Below are positions 1 through 9,540 of a stretch of DNA of 49,899 nt, in pieces. Source of the DNA: an uncultured Alphaproteobacteria bacterium (GTDB lineage: Bacteria; Pseudomonadota; Alphaproteobacteria; MPNO01; UBA830); contig CAJWUK010000004.1 of assembly GCA_913047365.1 (NCBI GenBank), positions 1 to 49,899 of the forward strand, given 5' to 3'. The translations under genes and the position numbers were made by a program. Within the stretch, counting starts at the first letter, position 1; each line of letters opens with the position of its first letter. The notes under the pieces are model-generated. The model searched no databases. It worked only from the letters and a program-made list of their open reading frames with translations, and was not told the origin of the DNA.

Positions 1-284
1 TCCTCCTGTTCGTCGAGGAGGGCCTGTCGGTCCTCCGTCGGGATCTGGTAGTAGTCCGGATGGATTTCACTGAAGGCCAGAAACCCGTGCCGGTTGCCGC
101 CGAAATCGACGAAGGCGGCTTGCAGGGAAGGTTCCACCCGCGTGACTTTAGCGAGGTAGATGTTGCCCTTAACCTGCTTCTTGAAAGTGGTTTCGATATC
201 ATATTCATCGAGGCGATTCCCCGATGTGACGACGACCCGTATTTCTTCAGGGTGCGCGCCGTCGATAAGCATGCGCTTCGACAT
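1..284 (-). CDS. rne: Ribonuclease E/G N-terminus (partial, runs off window)
   Basis: Only the first 94 codons are present; the gene continues beyond the left edge. The protein starts MSKRMLIDGAHPEEIRV, the typical alphaproteobacterial RNase E opening, and then enters the S1 RNA-binding domain (about residues 36-75, with motifs KGNIYLAKVTRVEPSLQAAF and FVDFGGNRHGFLAFSEIHPDYYQ split around residue 59). RNase E is the endonuclease that starts mRNA turnover and processes rRNA and tRNA at the inner membrane as part of the degradosome. The ATG at 284 has a good GGAGAA ribosome site about 7 bases upstream on the minus strand. It is divergent from amiC, an arrangement common in alphaproteobacteria. 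The catalytic DNase-I-like domain and C-terminal scaffold cannot be assessed. Confidence 0.95.
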   Translation of the reverse strand, partial: MSKRMLIDGAHPEEIRVVVTSGNRLDEYDIETTFKKQVKGNIYLAKVTRVEPSLQAAFVDFGGNRHGFLAFSEIHPDYYQIPTEDRQALLDEQE

Positions 285-460
285 GATTTTTTCTCCGGCA
301 GGGCGCCGCATCCGTCGTGCGAACGACCGATCGGATGTGTGTCCCGCCTAAAAAGACCATCCGCGCCGCCGTCAACCTGTCGAATGAGGCTGGCGCTATC
401 TGCGCGCCTGCCGTCAGGACTGGGACGTTTTTGCGGCACGAGCGCCCGCTTTCGCGGGTC
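285..460 (-). promoter_or_regulatory. Structured leader region of rne
   Basis: The 455 bases between rne and amiC hold no convincing gene. Reading the minus strand, two stem-loops lie upstream of the rne start: GGCGC/GCGCC with a 7-base loop at 392-408, and CCCGC-GAAA-GCGGG, a GNRA-tetraloop hairpin, at 445-458. E. coli rne mRNA has a long structured 5' UTR through which RNase E controls its own level, so these hairpins may play the same role here. That is inference: neither the promoter nor the transcript start could be fixed. Two TTGACG boxes at 507-512 and 529-534 on the plus strand could belong to the amiC promoter, but no matching -10 is clear. Confidence 0.4.
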
Positions 461-739
461 CGGCCTAAGGTTCATTTACCGCAGCTGCACAGCGCAATGT
501 TCCCGTTTGACGTCGCAGCGGCAAAAAATTGACGCCGTTGCGCTGAAGTCAGGAACACCGCGCGGATATCGGAGTACATCTCCTTTACAGTCGCGGACGT
601 TCGCATGCGCAGGATAGACTTCCTGCTGCGCCGCGACAACCGATATTCACCTAAACTTCAACAACTTCAATCCGTTCTCCATTGTATTGACCACCGGAAC
701 TGGGATATATCTGGGGGGTCGATTACTGCGAAACGCTAT

Positions 740-1954
740 ATGTGTAAAATACCCAAATTCCTGGGCCTGATTGTGATCGGCTTGGCCGTTTCGGGAGTCT
801 CGCTGTCCGTTACTGCTGCGCCTCAGGTAACAGGTGTGCGTCTCGGCATCTATCCCGCGAAAACCAGGGTGGTTCTCGATATTACTGGGGCGGTGAAATT
901 CAATGCTTTTGCGTTACCCAGCCCGTTCCGGGTCGTGGTCGATATGTCCGAAGTGACCTGGTCGCCCCGGATGCGCAATGCACCCAAAGGCGGGTTAATC
1001 ACCGGCATGCGGTTCGGTCTTTTCAAACCGGGAACGTCCAGGGTGGTTTTGGATACAAAGGGACCGGTTCGCGTCGCCAAATGGTTTCTTATATCTCCGT
1101 TCGCGGGCAAGGCCGGGTATCGGTTGGTCCTCGATCTGGAGAAAACGAACCAGGCTTCGTTCATGGCGGCCTATCGCGGCAAAGAGCGAGCGGTTGCCAA
1201 AGCAGCGGTACCCGCCCCCAGGTTGGTGGTTCCGCCGAAGCGAAAACCCAAATCTCGACAGAAGCCTCTGATTATGATTGATCCAGGGCATGGTGGCGTA
1301 GATCCGGGTGCTATTAGCCGGTCAGGTTTGTGGGAAAAACACATCGTGCTGCGGTTTGCCAAGGAACTTCAGCGCCAACTAAGGGCTTCCGGAAAATATC
1401 GTGCTCAACTAACCCGAAATCGGGATGTCTTTATCCGCCTGCGACACCGCATCGCAATTGCCCGCCGCGAAGGCGCAGATTTATTTATCTCGGTTCACGC
1501 GGATTCTATCCGCAATCGCCGTGTTCGTGGCACATCCGTTTATACGTTGTCGGAAAGGGCATCAGATAAAGAAGCCGAGTCGCTCGCCCAGAACGAAAAC
1601 AAATCGGATTTGATTGCCGGTGTAGATCTGCAAGATCAATCTGACGAGGTTGCGAACATCCTTATCGACCTCGCTCAGCGCGAAACCATGAACGATTCTG
1701 CCGTATTTGCGCGAAAATTGGTCGATGAACTGCGAAAAACCCGCAAATTGCTGCGAAATACCCATCGTTTTGCCGGATTTGCAGTGCTGAAGGCGCCGGA
1801 TATCCCTTCAGTGCTCGTCGAATTGGGGTATTTGTCGAATCGGGCGGACGAAAAGATGCTTTCCAACCCGAAACAGCGAAGACGCCTTGCAGGCTCCATG
1901 ACGCGGGCGGTAGATAGCTATTTTCAGCGACAACAGGCTTTAAACGGGCCATAA
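740..1954 (+). CDS. amiC: N-acetylmuramoyl-L-alanine amidase with AMIN domain
   Basis: A 404-residue periplasmic zinc amidase that cuts the stem peptide from peptidoglycan, typically during septum splitting. Residues 1-27 form a signal peptide (hydrophobic core LGLIVIGLAVSGV, then TAA/APQ), which is why I start at ATG 740 rather than the upstream in-frame ATG at 605. Residues about 30-135 are an AMIN domain (septal ring targeting), followed by a basic, proline-rich linker. The Amidase_3 domain starts near residue 178. The expected zinc and catalytic residues are all present: H184 in DPGHGG, E199 in GLWEKH, H253 in SVHADS and E361 in VELGYLSN. It precedes mrcA, so the two wall enzymes form a likely co-transcribed pair. 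The ribosome site before 740 is weak (GGGGGG about 22 bases upstream). Confidence 0.92.
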   Translation: MCKIPKFLGLIVIGLAVSGVSLSVTAAPQVTGVRLGIYPAKTRVVLDITGAVKFNAFALPSPFRVVVDMSEVTWSPRMRNAPKGGLITGMRFGLFKPGTSRVVLDTKGPVRVAKWFLISPFAGKAGYRLVLDLEKTNQASFMAAYRGKERAVAKAAVPAPRLVVPPKRKPKSRQKPLIMIDPGHGGVDPGAISRSGLWEKHIVLRFAKELQRQLRASGKYRAQLTRNRDVFIRLRHRIAIARREGADLFISVHADSIRNRRVRGTSVYTLSERASDKEAESLAQNENKSDLIAGVDLQDQSDEVANILIDLAQRETMNDSAVFARKLVDELRKTRKLLRNTHRFAGFAVLKAPDIPSVLVELGYLSNRADEKMLSNPKQRRRLAGSMTRAVDSYFQRQQALNGP

Positions 1955-2018
1955 AATTGCCACATTGCTATAGTTTCGTACGATCGGGCTAGATGGCGCA
2001 TGCGGGCTGGGTTGGCGC

Positions 2019-4466
2019 ATGGCCCGGAGAGTACGTATGAGAATTCTGTTTGCAATTTTTCTGACATTGGTCGTGCTGGCGGTTGCCGGAGCCGGCGGCG
2101 TTTTATACGGCTTTTATCATTTCGGGAAAGGGCTTCCCGAATACACCCAGCTAGGGGATTACAATCCGCCGGTGGTAACCCGGATACATGCCGGCGATGG
2201 CCGCCTGATGTCCGAGTTCGCACGGGAAAAGCGGGTTTTCATCCCGATCGAAGCCATGCCCAAGAAAATCATCAAGGCGTTTCTGTCGGCGGAAGACAAA
2301 ACTTTCTACACCCATCACGGGATTGACATCCCAGGTATTCTACGGGCCGCTGTCACCAACCTGAAACGGATAAACAGCGACCGGCGCCCAATCGGGGCAT
2401 CGACAATAACCCAGCAGGTCGCTAAGAATTTTCTGCTCACGAACGAAGTGTCGATCACGCGAAAGGCCAAGGAAGTCATTCTCGCCCTTCGTATTGAACG
2501 CGCGTTCTCGAAGGACAAAATTCTCGAACTGTATCTTAACGAAATTTATCTCGGCTTCGGATCCTACGGGGTGGCGGCGGCGGCGCTGAACTATTTCGAC
2601 AAATCCCTCGACGATCTCTCCCTTGCCGAAGCGGCCTTTCTGGCCGGTCTTCCAAAAGCGCCCAACAACTATCACCCAATCAGAAAACCGGAAGCCGCGC
2701 GATCGCGGCGCGACTACGTGCTGAACCGTATGGCTGAAGACGGCTTTGTCGCGTTGACGGAGGCTGCGGCGGAGATGGCCAAACCGTTGGTGATTCGCCC
2801 GCCGTCGGCAATTGAAACGGCTCAGGCCGATTATTTCGTGGAAGAGGTGCGACGGGAACTAAAGCGATCCTATGGTGACAGGGGACTTTATGGTGGTGGA
2901 CTGTCGGTGCGGACGACACTGGATTCCCGGCTGCAACGCATAGCGGACTCCGCGCTGCGGTACGGGTTGTCCGCCTATGACCGTCGGCATGGTTGGCGTG
3001 GACCGCTGGGCCAGGTAGAAATATTGAAGAACTGGCAAAAAGCGATTAAAGCCCATGCGCTTCCTGCCGATGTGATGGAGTGGCGGACCGCGGTTGCGCT
3101 TTCCGTTGGAGATCAGGATATCCAAATCGGGTTGGAAGACGGATCGATCGGCAACCTTCCCCTTGCCGAATTGAGCTGGGCGCGCCTTGTGAACGAGGAG
3201 GGAAAACGCGGACCGCGGGTTAAATCGCCCGCCGATGTTCTTGCGCCCGGCGACGTCATCGCCGTCGAGGCGGTCACCCGGAAAAACAAGGATGAAGAAT
3301 GGCCGCCCGGCACCTACGCCTTGCGCCAGATACCGGCTATCAGCGGTGGTCTGGTGGCGCTTGATCCGCATACCGGACGGGTTCTGGCCATGTCCGGCGG
3401 GTTCTCGGCATCCATAAGCGAATTCAACCGTGCGACCCAGGCGCGGCGCCAGCCCGGATCGGCGTTTAAACCTTTCGTCTATCTGGCGGCGCTGGACAAG
3501 GGTTTTACCCCGTCCAGCCAGGTGCTAGATGCACCCTTCGTGATCGACCAGGGACCGGGGCTGGGACGCTGGCGGCCCGCGAACTACACGAAGAAATTCT
3601 ATGGTCCGAGCCCCCTGCGTATGGGAATCGAGAAATCCCGGAACCTGATGACCGTACGGCTCGCCCAGAATATAGGCATGAAAACCGTCGTGGAATACGC
3701 CCAACGGTTCGACGTGGTGGATAATCTGCAACCTCTGCTGTCGATGTCACTGGGGTCTGGTGAGACGACATTGCTGCGGTTGACGACGGCCTATGCCATG
3801 CTTGTGAATGGGGGTAAACGTATCCGGCCGACCCTGATCGATAAAATCCAGGACCGGACCGGCGCCACCATTTTCCGGCATGACGGTCGCGCCTGCGAAT
3901 CTTGCAAGGAAGCGGAATGGGATGCGGAGCAAATACCCCAGCTTCCCGATACGCGCGACCAGATCGCCGATCCCAAAACCGCCTATCAGCTAGTGTCGAT
4001 GCTGGAGGGAGTGGTCAAAAGAGGGACTGGACGCCGCATTTCCACCATCGGGAAGCCGCTGGCCGGCAAAACAGGTACCACCAATGAAAGCCGTGATACC
4101 TGGTTCGTCGGTTTTTCTCCTGATCTGGCGGTCGGCGTTTATATCGGATACGACAGGCCGCGGCCGATGGGACGCCGGGAAACCGGATCGTCTGTTGCCG
4201 CGCCTGTGTTCAAGCGTTTCATGGAAGAGGCGTTGAAGGGCCGCCCCGCGGTGCCGTTCCGCGTACCCGCCGGGTTGCAGCTTGTCCGCGTCAACCCCCA
4301 GACCGGGCGGCCAGCTCGTTCCGGGTCTCGGTCGGTCATACTTGAAGCGTTCCTGCCCGGAACGGTCCCCAGCGCTCGGGGTGTTGTACTCGATGGCAGT
4401 GAAAATATGGCATCTGGCCCCAGCACCCGCAAAGGGGCGGGGCGAAAGCTGCGTGGCCTGTATTGA
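2019..4466 (+). CDS. mrcA: Penicillin-binding protein 1A (bifunctional glycosyltransferase/transpeptidase)
   Basis: An 815-residue class A PBP that polymerises glycan strands and cross-links peptides in the periplasm. It has an N-terminal membrane anchor (about residues 8-30), then a GT51 domain with catalytic E92 in AEDKTFYTHHG and the GASTITQQVAKN and RKAKE motifs. An OB-like insert near residues 320-420 is typical of Gram-negative PBP1A. The transpeptidase domain has SxxK at S481-K484 (GSAFKPF), SxN at S540-N542 (KSRN) and KTG at 684-686 (AGKTGTT). Length is normal for alphaproteobacterial PBP1A. The start could instead be the internal ATG at 2037 (MRILFA). It follows amiC by 64 bases and precedes prfB, a conserved order in the class. 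Confidence 0.95.
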   Translation: MARRVRMRILFAIFLTLVVLAVAGAGGVLYGFYHFGKGLPEYTQLGDYNPPVVTRIHAGDGRLMSEFAREKRVFIPIEAMPKKIIKAFLSAEDKTFYTHHGIDIPGILRAAVTNLKRINSDRRPIGASTITQQVAKNFLLTNEVSITRKAKEVILALRIERAFSKDKILELYLNEIYLGFGSYGVAAAALNYFDKSLDDLSLAEAAFLAGLPKAPNNYHPIRKPEAARSRRDYVLNRMAEDGFVALTEAAAEMAKPLVIRPPSAIETAQADYFVEEVRRELKRSYGDRGLYGGGLSVRTTLDSRLQRIADSALRYGLSAYDRRHGWRGPLGQVEILKNWQKAIKAHALPADVMEWRTAVALSVGDQDIQIGLEDGSIGNLPLAELSWARLVNEEGKRGPRVKSPADVLAPGDVIAVEAVTRKNKDEEWPPGTYALRQIPAISGGLVALDPHTGRVLAMSGGFSASISEFNRATQARRQPGSAFKPFVYLAALDKGFTPSSQVLDAPFVIDQGPGLGRWRPANYTKKFYGPSPLRMGIEKSRNLMTVRLAQNIGMKTVVEYAQRFDVVDNLQPLLSMSLGSGETTLLRLTTAYAMLVNGGKRIRPTLIDKIQDRTGATIFRHDGRACESCKEAEWDAEQIPQLPDTRDQIADPKTAYQLVSMLEGVVKRGTGRRISTIGKPLAGKTGTTNESRDTWFVGFSPDLAVGVYIGYDRPRPMGRRETGSSVAAPVFKRFMEEALKGRPAVPFRVPAGLQLVRVNPQTGRPARSGSRSVILEAFLPGTVPSARGVVLDGSENMASGPSTRKGAGRKLRGLY

Positions 4467-4561
4467 ATCGTTTGCTACGTTAAAAATACAGTAGATAGAT
4501 AACATAATGTCGTGCCGCTTTAATCGCTGGTTGGCGGAAGTTCTAGGGAGAAGGTTTACAA

Positions 4562-5687
4562 ATGCGTGCCGAAAGTCAGGCCCTTGCCGATCAGATTGAG
4601 CAGTCATTGGAACTGCTGAGGAGGCATCTTTGACCCCGGTCAAGCTTCGAAACGCCTGGACGAGCTGAACGCTCAAGCCGAAGACCCGGAACTCTGGACC
4701 AACCAGGAACGCGCCCAACGGGTAATGCGCGAACGTAACCAGATCGAAAAATCGCTAAACGATTTTCAGGATCTCGAAAACGAGCTTCGCGACACCGTCG
4801 ACCTGATCGAACTGGGCGAGGCCGAAGGCGATACCGAAATTGTCGACGAGGGCGAGGCGACGTTGGCGCGGCTCCAGAACACGGCGGCTAGGCAGGAACT
4901 GCTGACGTTGCTGTCCGGCGAAGCGGATGAGAACGATTGCTTCGTCGAGGTCCACGCCGGGGCCGGCGGCACGGAGAGTCAGGACTGGGCGCAGATGCTG
5001 ATGCGGATGTACAGCCGCTGGGCCGAAGCGCATGGATACAAAGTGGAATTGCTAGACGAAAGCGCTGGGGAAGAAGCGGGGCTGAAATCGGCAACTGTTC
5101 GCGTCCAGGGCCATAATGCATACGGCTGGCTGAAAACCGAAAGCGGCGTGCATCGGCTGGTCAGAATTTCACCTTATGATTCAAGTGCCAGACGGCACAC
5201 CAGCTTTGCGTCCGTCTGGGTCTTTCCCGAAATTGATGACGATATCGATATCGAAATCGAGGAAAAGGATTTACGGATCGACACTTACCGGTCCCAGGGC
5301 GCCGGCGGCCAGCATGTGAACACCACCGATAGCGCCATTCGCATCACCCACATTCCTTCAGGCATCGTCGTCGCCTGCCAGAACGACCGGTCCCAGCACC
5401 GCAACCGGGCCGAAGCCATGCGAATGCTTCGCGCCCGTCTGTTTGAAGCTGAGCTACAGCGCCGCGAAGAAGCCGCCCAGGCGGAGCAGGAGGCCAAGAC
5501 CGAGATCGGCTGGGGGCACCAGATACGGTCCTACGTTCTGCATCCCTATCAGATGGTCAAGGATCTGCGGACAGAGGTTGAAACATCCAACACCCAGGGC
5601 GTTCTTGATGGAGAGCTGGACGATTTCATGGCCGCCGCGCTGGCCCAGCGCGTTTCCGTTTCCGCCGGCGAGAAGAAAACGCAATGA
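4562..5687 (+). CDS. prfB: Peptide chain release factor 2, with programmed +1 frameshift
   Basis: RF2 terminates translation at UGA and UAA. The real gene starts at ATG 4562, after GGGAGAAGG. It encodes 23 codons ending ...LRRHL, meets an in-frame TGA at 4631 and continues in the +1 frame from GAC 4632 ([22 protein letters not shown]...), giving 374 residues, the normal RF2 length. A plain open-frame search would start only at 4725 and lose the first 54 residues. The peptidyl-hydrolysis motif GGQ is at 248-250. The stop-codon recognition tripeptide reads SPY at 203-205, where E. coli has SPF. It lies downstream of mrcA with a 95-base gap. Confidence 0.95.
4619..4634 (+). promoter_or_regulatory. 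RF2 autoregulatory frameshift site
   Basis: The elements are all present: an internal Shine-Dalgarno AGGAGG (4619-4624), a 3-base spacer (CAT), the slippery codon CTT (4628-4630) and stop TGA followed by C (4631-4634). In the known mechanism, scarce RF2 makes the ribosome pause on UGAC and slip from CUU to UUU, restoring the full-length frame; abundant RF2 terminates there. RF2 thereby controls its own synthesis. Confidence 0.95.
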
Positions 5688-5792
5688 CCGGCGTTCCGAT
5701 GGCCAGTGGGCATCGCCCGACGGGATTGCTGCAACTTCTTCATCCGGCACTGACGACGGTGCCGAGACCCGACCGTAAAGACTTGTCCCTAG

Positions 5793-6180
5793 GGCTGGGT
5801 TGCGGCCGGCAATATGTTTGTACCGGTTGACGAGCTTCCCCCCATTTTTGATGAACTGGTTAGCACCGGCCGTGGGTCTAGAACGCCCCGCCCCTGGATC
5901 GGCATCCAGGTTACAGAAGCTGAAGGTTGGCTCTACGTTACCGGCGTCACCAATGACGCGTCTGGCCGTCGAGCCCGGTTCGAACCTGGCGGCATCGTTT
6001 TGTCGCTTGACGCCAAGCCGCGGAAATCCCTGGCGAAAATGTAACGAACCCTTTGGGGCACTGGCGAAGCTAACATCGAAATCCGCTACACCGTTCTCCG
6101 TAATGACGATGTGTTGACGATCCGCGCCACTAGCGGCGACGGGTACGCATTTCTAGGTCTGCCCCAGCGGCAAAAATTCA
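5793..6180 (+). pseudogene. Decayed C-terminal PDZ part of an S1C (HtrA-like) serine protease
   Basis: In one frame the sequence reads AAGNMFVPVDELPPIFDEL, then TPRPWIGIQVTEAEG, then GGIVLSLDAKP, then a stop TAA at 6042, and continues in the same frame with RTLWGTGEANIEIRYTVLRN and DDVLTIRATSGDGYAFLGLP. This resembles the end of the protease domain and the PDZ domain of short S1C proteases, whose PDZ part normally reads straight through (a Tyr codon would fit where TAA stands). An in-frame TAG at 5790 and the absence of a protease domain upstream show that the catalytic half is gone. The remnant ends against the 3' end of anmK. Whether decay is real or the TAA is a base error cannot be decided here, but the missing N-terminal half argues for a true remnant. 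Confidence 0.7.
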
Positions 6181-6189
6181 CACTGAAAA

Positions 6190-7275
6190 TTAGGCTGCTT
6201 TGCTTAATCGCCCGCCTGTCGTGGGTTTGGGTACGCCCGTTGTCGACGGCACACTGAGGGGCAGTCCCCGAAGCGACCGTACGGCCAAAAATGCGAAGGC
6301 CTGAGCTTCCATCGCATCGCCATCCCAACCCACGGCTTCAACTGGATCTACCGGCACGCCGACAATTTTTTCCAATGCCGCCATAATAGAAGGGTTTTTA
6401 CGGCCCCCGCCAGTAATCAGTAATCGGGCAGGTACAGACGGCAGTAGCTCCATTTGTGAGGCAATTGCCCGACAGGTAAATGCCACCAGCGTTGCCGCCC
6501 CGTCTTCGCACGCGAGTCCCTGCAATGGCGCCAGGTCGAAATCTAGACGGTCAAGAGATTTCGGCGGCTTTTGGCGGAAGAAGGCGTTCTCCAACAGGGT
6601 GTCCAGCACTTCGGCATCCACACCCCCGGCACTACTGATGGCACCATCCTGGTCGTAGGTAAGATCGCAGTGGCTGTAAACCCAGTCGTCCAGTAGAGCA
6701 TTTCCCGGGCCGGTGTCGAAAGCTATCGGATCGTCTTCGGGCGTGTCTCCGATCCAGGTGATGTTTGAAATACCACCGATATTCACAACGGCGAGCGGTC
6801 CCTTCAGGTCGCCGGCAAGGGCCCGATGATAAAGTGGGGCGAATGGTGCGCCCTGTCCACCCGCCGCAACATCGGCAGTCCGAAAATCGTAAACCACGTC
6901 GCACCCGGTCTTTCGCGCCAGCCGGTCACCGTCGCCGATCTGTAGCGTTTTCCGGTTTTCCGGCGTATGCAGGACCGTATGACCATGAAGCCCGATGATC
7001 GAGATTCGCTCTTTGTAGTCTTGATGCGCTGACATCAGGGCCATCACGGCTTCCGCATGCGCGTCGGTCAGACGTTCAATCAATTCCGCTGACGGCTCCG
7101 ATATACCCAAAGCGGCGGCAATATTGTCACGCATTTCCTGCGGATAGGGCGTGGTCGCCGAAGGCCCGAAACTGAGGACTTTTTCCCCATCTGTCTCAAT
7201 AATTGCTGCGTCGATGCCATCCATCGACGTTCCGCTCATCAGTCCTAGTGCCCAGACTGGGGAATATTCCGACAT
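6190..7275 (-). CDS. anmK: Anhydro-N-acetylmuramic acid kinase
   Basis: A 361-residue cytoplasmic kinase that opens and phosphorylates 1,6-anhydro-MurNAc to MurNAc-6-phosphate in cell-wall recycling. The N-terminal ATP-binding motif LGLMSGTSMDGIDAA, the GLHGHTVLHTP segment, VNIGGISNITW and FDTGPGNALLDDW are all characteristic. I start at ATG 7275 (MSEYSPVWALG), with GGAGAG just upstream; an in-frame ATG at 7335 would add 20 unlikely residues. It begins 2 bases after the stop of the deacetylase-like gene, so translation is probably coupled. It fits with amiC and mrcA nearby as part of wall metabolism. Confidence 0.93.
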   Translation of the reverse strand: MSEYSPVWALGLMSGTSMDGIDAAIIETDGEKVLSFGPSATTPYPQEMRDNIAAALGISEPSAELIERLTDAHAEAVMALMSAHQDYKERISIIGLHGHTVLHTPENRKTLQIGDGDRLARKTGCDVVYDFRTADVAAGGQGAPFAPLYHRALAGDLKGPLAVVNIGGISNITWIGDTPEDDPIAFDTGPGNALLDDWVYSHCDLTYDQDGAISSAGGVDAEVLDTLLENAFFRQKPPKSLDRLDFDLAPLQGLACEDGAATLVAFTCRAIASQMELLPSVPARLLITGGGRKNPSIMAALEKIVGVPVDPVEAVGWDGDAMEAQAFAFLAVRSLRGLPLSVPSTTGVPKPTTGGRLSKAA

Positions 7276-7277
7276 TA

Positions 7278-8147
7278 TCAGAAGGTCTCTCCGGTCAGAT
7301 AGTGATTGATGATTTCGCACCCGGTAGCTTTCCACACGCCGTCATGGCTGCTGATGTATGAAAGTGCGTCGTCCAGCGCACCGATTCTGTGAGGAACACC
7401 GATAATGAAGGGATGCAGGCAGATTGCCATCACCCGCCCCGATCCGGTTTCGACGCTTTCGCGATACAGCGTATCGAACTGACGCCGGATCATTTCGGCG
7501 AATTCCTCCGCCGTCCTGCCCAGACGCATTTGGGGCAGGTCGTTGATTTCACCGGAATAGGGAATTGAACATATTTGGCGCCCGTCGACGTCCATGATGT
7601 ATGGCTGATCGTCGTTGATGAAATCGGCCACATATTTCACCCCGCCATCGATAAGTGCCTCCAGCGTCGTCCAGTTCTGTTGTAGTCCGCTGGAGAGCCA
7701 GCCCTTAGGACGGATGCTTACCGCGGCTTCGATACGGTCGAGGGTCGCCGCAACCAATTCTCTTCCGGGACCGTCTTCCATCGTGTGCAGATAGCGGCTG
7801 TTCGACTGGTTGTGGCCCATGAACTCCCAGTTCAGGCCTATCGCGTCTTCAATGATTTCGGGGTGATCGTCACAGACCTCGCTGTTTAGGGCGACGGTGC
7901 CCCGAACGCCGTGTTTTTCCAGCACATCCATGATGCGAAATACGCCGATCCGGGCGCCGTAATCGCGGGGCGCCCAGTTGATAACATCGGGGACAACGCC
8001 CGTACCGCCGGGCACCGGTTCGTTCAGGGGAAAGGTTTCGATATTCGGTATGACCCACAAGGCAAGATGATTGCCATCCGGCCAGGTAATCTTCGGGCGG
8101 CGGTTGATCGGGGTATAGGCAAAGGGTCCGTATCGGCGTGATTCCAT
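7278..8147 (-). CDS. Polysaccharide deacetylase family protein (PuuE/NodB-like)
   Basis: A 289-residue cytoplasmic-looking protein without a signal peptide. The fold is suggested by the NodB-homology features: [20 protein letters not shown], then [17 protein letters not shown], the conserved [11 protein letters not shown] segment and a late [12 protein letters not shown]. This pattern matches the subgroup that includes putative allantoinase PuuE rather than chitin or peptidoglycan deacetylases. It acts on an unknown amide or hydantoin-like substrate. ATG 8147 follows GGGAGAAAAGAA; an upstream ATG at 8318 would run into the tyrS promoter region. The gene is directly followed by anmK. The exact substrate cannot be read from the sequence. 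Confidence 0.8.
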   Translation of the reverse strand: MESRRYGPFAYTPINRRPKITWPDGNHLALWVIPNIETFPLNEPVPGGTGVVPDVINWAPRDYGARIGVFRIMDVLEKHGVRGTVALNSEVCDDHPEIIEDAIGLNWEFMGHNQSNSRYLHTMEDGPGRELVAATLDRIEAAVSIRPKGWLSSGLQQNWTTLEALIDGGVKYVADFINDDQPYIMDVDGRQICSIPYSGEINDLPQMRLGRTAEEFAEMIRRQFDTLYRESVETGSGRVMAICLHPFIIGVPHRIGALDDALSYISSHDGVWKATGCEIINHYLTGETF

Positions 8148-8265
8148 TTCTTTTCTCCCTGTCTTTGCCGTTACAGTGTCTGGCGGCGGCGGGGCGTTCG
8201 TCAATGGATTTCCGGCGATAGCTGTGATACCACCCGCGCCATCGAACGATCCTGGAACCAGCAAA

Positions 8266-9522
8266 ATGTCTGAGCCCAAATCGGCCTTCCTGCAAACCGT
8301 TACCGACCGTGGCTTCATTCATCAGTGCACCGACACTGATGAACTGGACGCGCTTTTGAACGAAGGTGCGCCACAGACATGCTATATCGGTTTCGATTGT
8401 ACCGCAGACTCTCTGCACGTGGGTTCGCTACTGCCGATTATGCTGCTTCGCTGGTACCAAAAATGCGGGCACAAGCCGATCGTCCTGATGGGCGGAGGTA
8501 CCACCAAGGTGGGCGACCCGTCCGGAAAGGATGAATCCCGCCAGCTTATCAGCGTCGAACAGATTGCCGAAAACAAGGCCGGCATTCAGGGCATTTTCGA
8601 AAAATTCCTGACCTTTGGCGACGGCCCCACAGATGCGGTGATGGTCGATAACGCGGACTGGCTGGACGACCTGTCTTACATACCATTTCTGCGGGATTAC
8701 GGACGCCATTTCTCCGTCAACCGGATGTTGAGTTTTGAATCGGTCAAGCTGCGGCTGGGCAGGGAACAGCCGCTTTCGTTTCTCGAATTCAATTACATGA
8801 TCCTTCAGGCATACGATTTCTTGGAGCTGTACCGCCGCCACCGATGCGTCCTTCAGATGGGCGGCTCGGACCAGTGGGGAAATATTGTCAACGGCGTTGA
8901 GTTGGGTCGCCGCGTGGATGGTGCCCAGTTGTTTGGGCTTACATCCCCCCTGATCACCACGGCGTCGGGCGCAAAGATGGGCAAGACCGCCGATGGCGCT
9001 GTCTGGCTGAATGCTGACCGGGTCAGTCCCTACGATTACTGGCAGTTTTGGCGAAACACCGCGGATGCGGATGTCGGGCGATTCTTTCGCCTGTTTACCG
9101 AACTACCTCTGGATCAGATCGCGCAAATAGAATCTCTCGAGGGGGCGGAAATCAACGAAGCCAAGAAAGAGCTAGCCAATGCCGCAACGTCGTTGTGCCA
9201 CGGCGCAGATGCGGCGGCAGAAGCGGAACGTACGGCGGCGGAAACCTTCGAACAGGGACAAAGTTCGACGGGTCTGCCGACGGTCGAAATTTCAGCAACC
9301 GAGCTAGAGGAAGGCATTGCCGCCTTCGTGCTTTTTGCCCGCGCGGGGCTTGCCGGCTCCAATGGCGAAGCACGGCGTTTGATCAGGGGCGGCGGCGCAC
9401 GATTGAACGATAGGAAAATCGGCGATGAAAACGAGGCCGTCAGCACGGCCGATGCCGATTTCGATGGTGTGATCAAACTGTCGGCCGGGAAAAAGCGGCA
9501 CGTTATTGTCAGACTTGGGTAA
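8266..9522 (+). CDS. tyrS: Tyrosyl-tRNA synthetase
   Basis: A 418-residue class I aminoacyl-tRNA synthetase charging tRNA-Tyr. The HIGH signature appears as HVGS at residues 51-54, and the KMSKS loop as KMGKT at 237-241, both normal TyrRS variants. The tyrosine pocket motifs [17 protein letters not shown] and [11 protein letters not shown] are present. The last about 65 residues form an S4-like RNA-binding domain ([13 protein letters not shown]). I choose ATG 8266 ([10 protein letters not shown]); the in-frame ATG at 8176 adds a low-complexity leader. It is divergent from the deacetylase-like gene, so 8148-8265 must carry both promoters. Confidence 0.96.
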   Translation: MSEPKSAFLQTVTDRGFIHQCTDTDELDALLNEGAPQTCYIGFDCTADSLHVGSLLPIMLLRWYQKCGHKPIVLMGGGTTKVGDPSGKDESRQLISVEQIAENKAGIQGIFEKFLTFGDGPTDAVMVDNADWLDDLSYIPFLRDYGRHFSVNRMLSFESVKLRLGREQPLSFLEFNYMILQAYDFLELYRRHRCVLQMGGSDQWGNIVNGVELGRRVDGAQLFGLTSPLITTASGAKMGKTADGAVWLNADRVSPYDYWQFWRNTADADVGRFFRLFTELPLDQIAQIESLEGAEINEAKKELANAATSLCHGADAAAEAERTAAETFEQGQSSTGLPTVEISATELEEGIAAFVLFARAGLAGSNGEARRLIRGGGARLNDRKIGDENEAVSTADADFDGVIKLSAGKKRHVIVRLG

Positions 9523-9540
9523 TGGTTTGAAACCCGAGCG

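Noticed and set aside
3990-4718. Minus-strand frame across the mrcA-prfB junction
   Set aside because: It is antisense to the PBP transpeptidase end and the RF2 frameshift site, with no motifs.
5443-5778. Plus-strand frame reaching past the prfB stop
   Set aside because: It overlaps RF2 in another frame and does not connect to the protease remnant, which lies in a different reading frame with an intervening stop.
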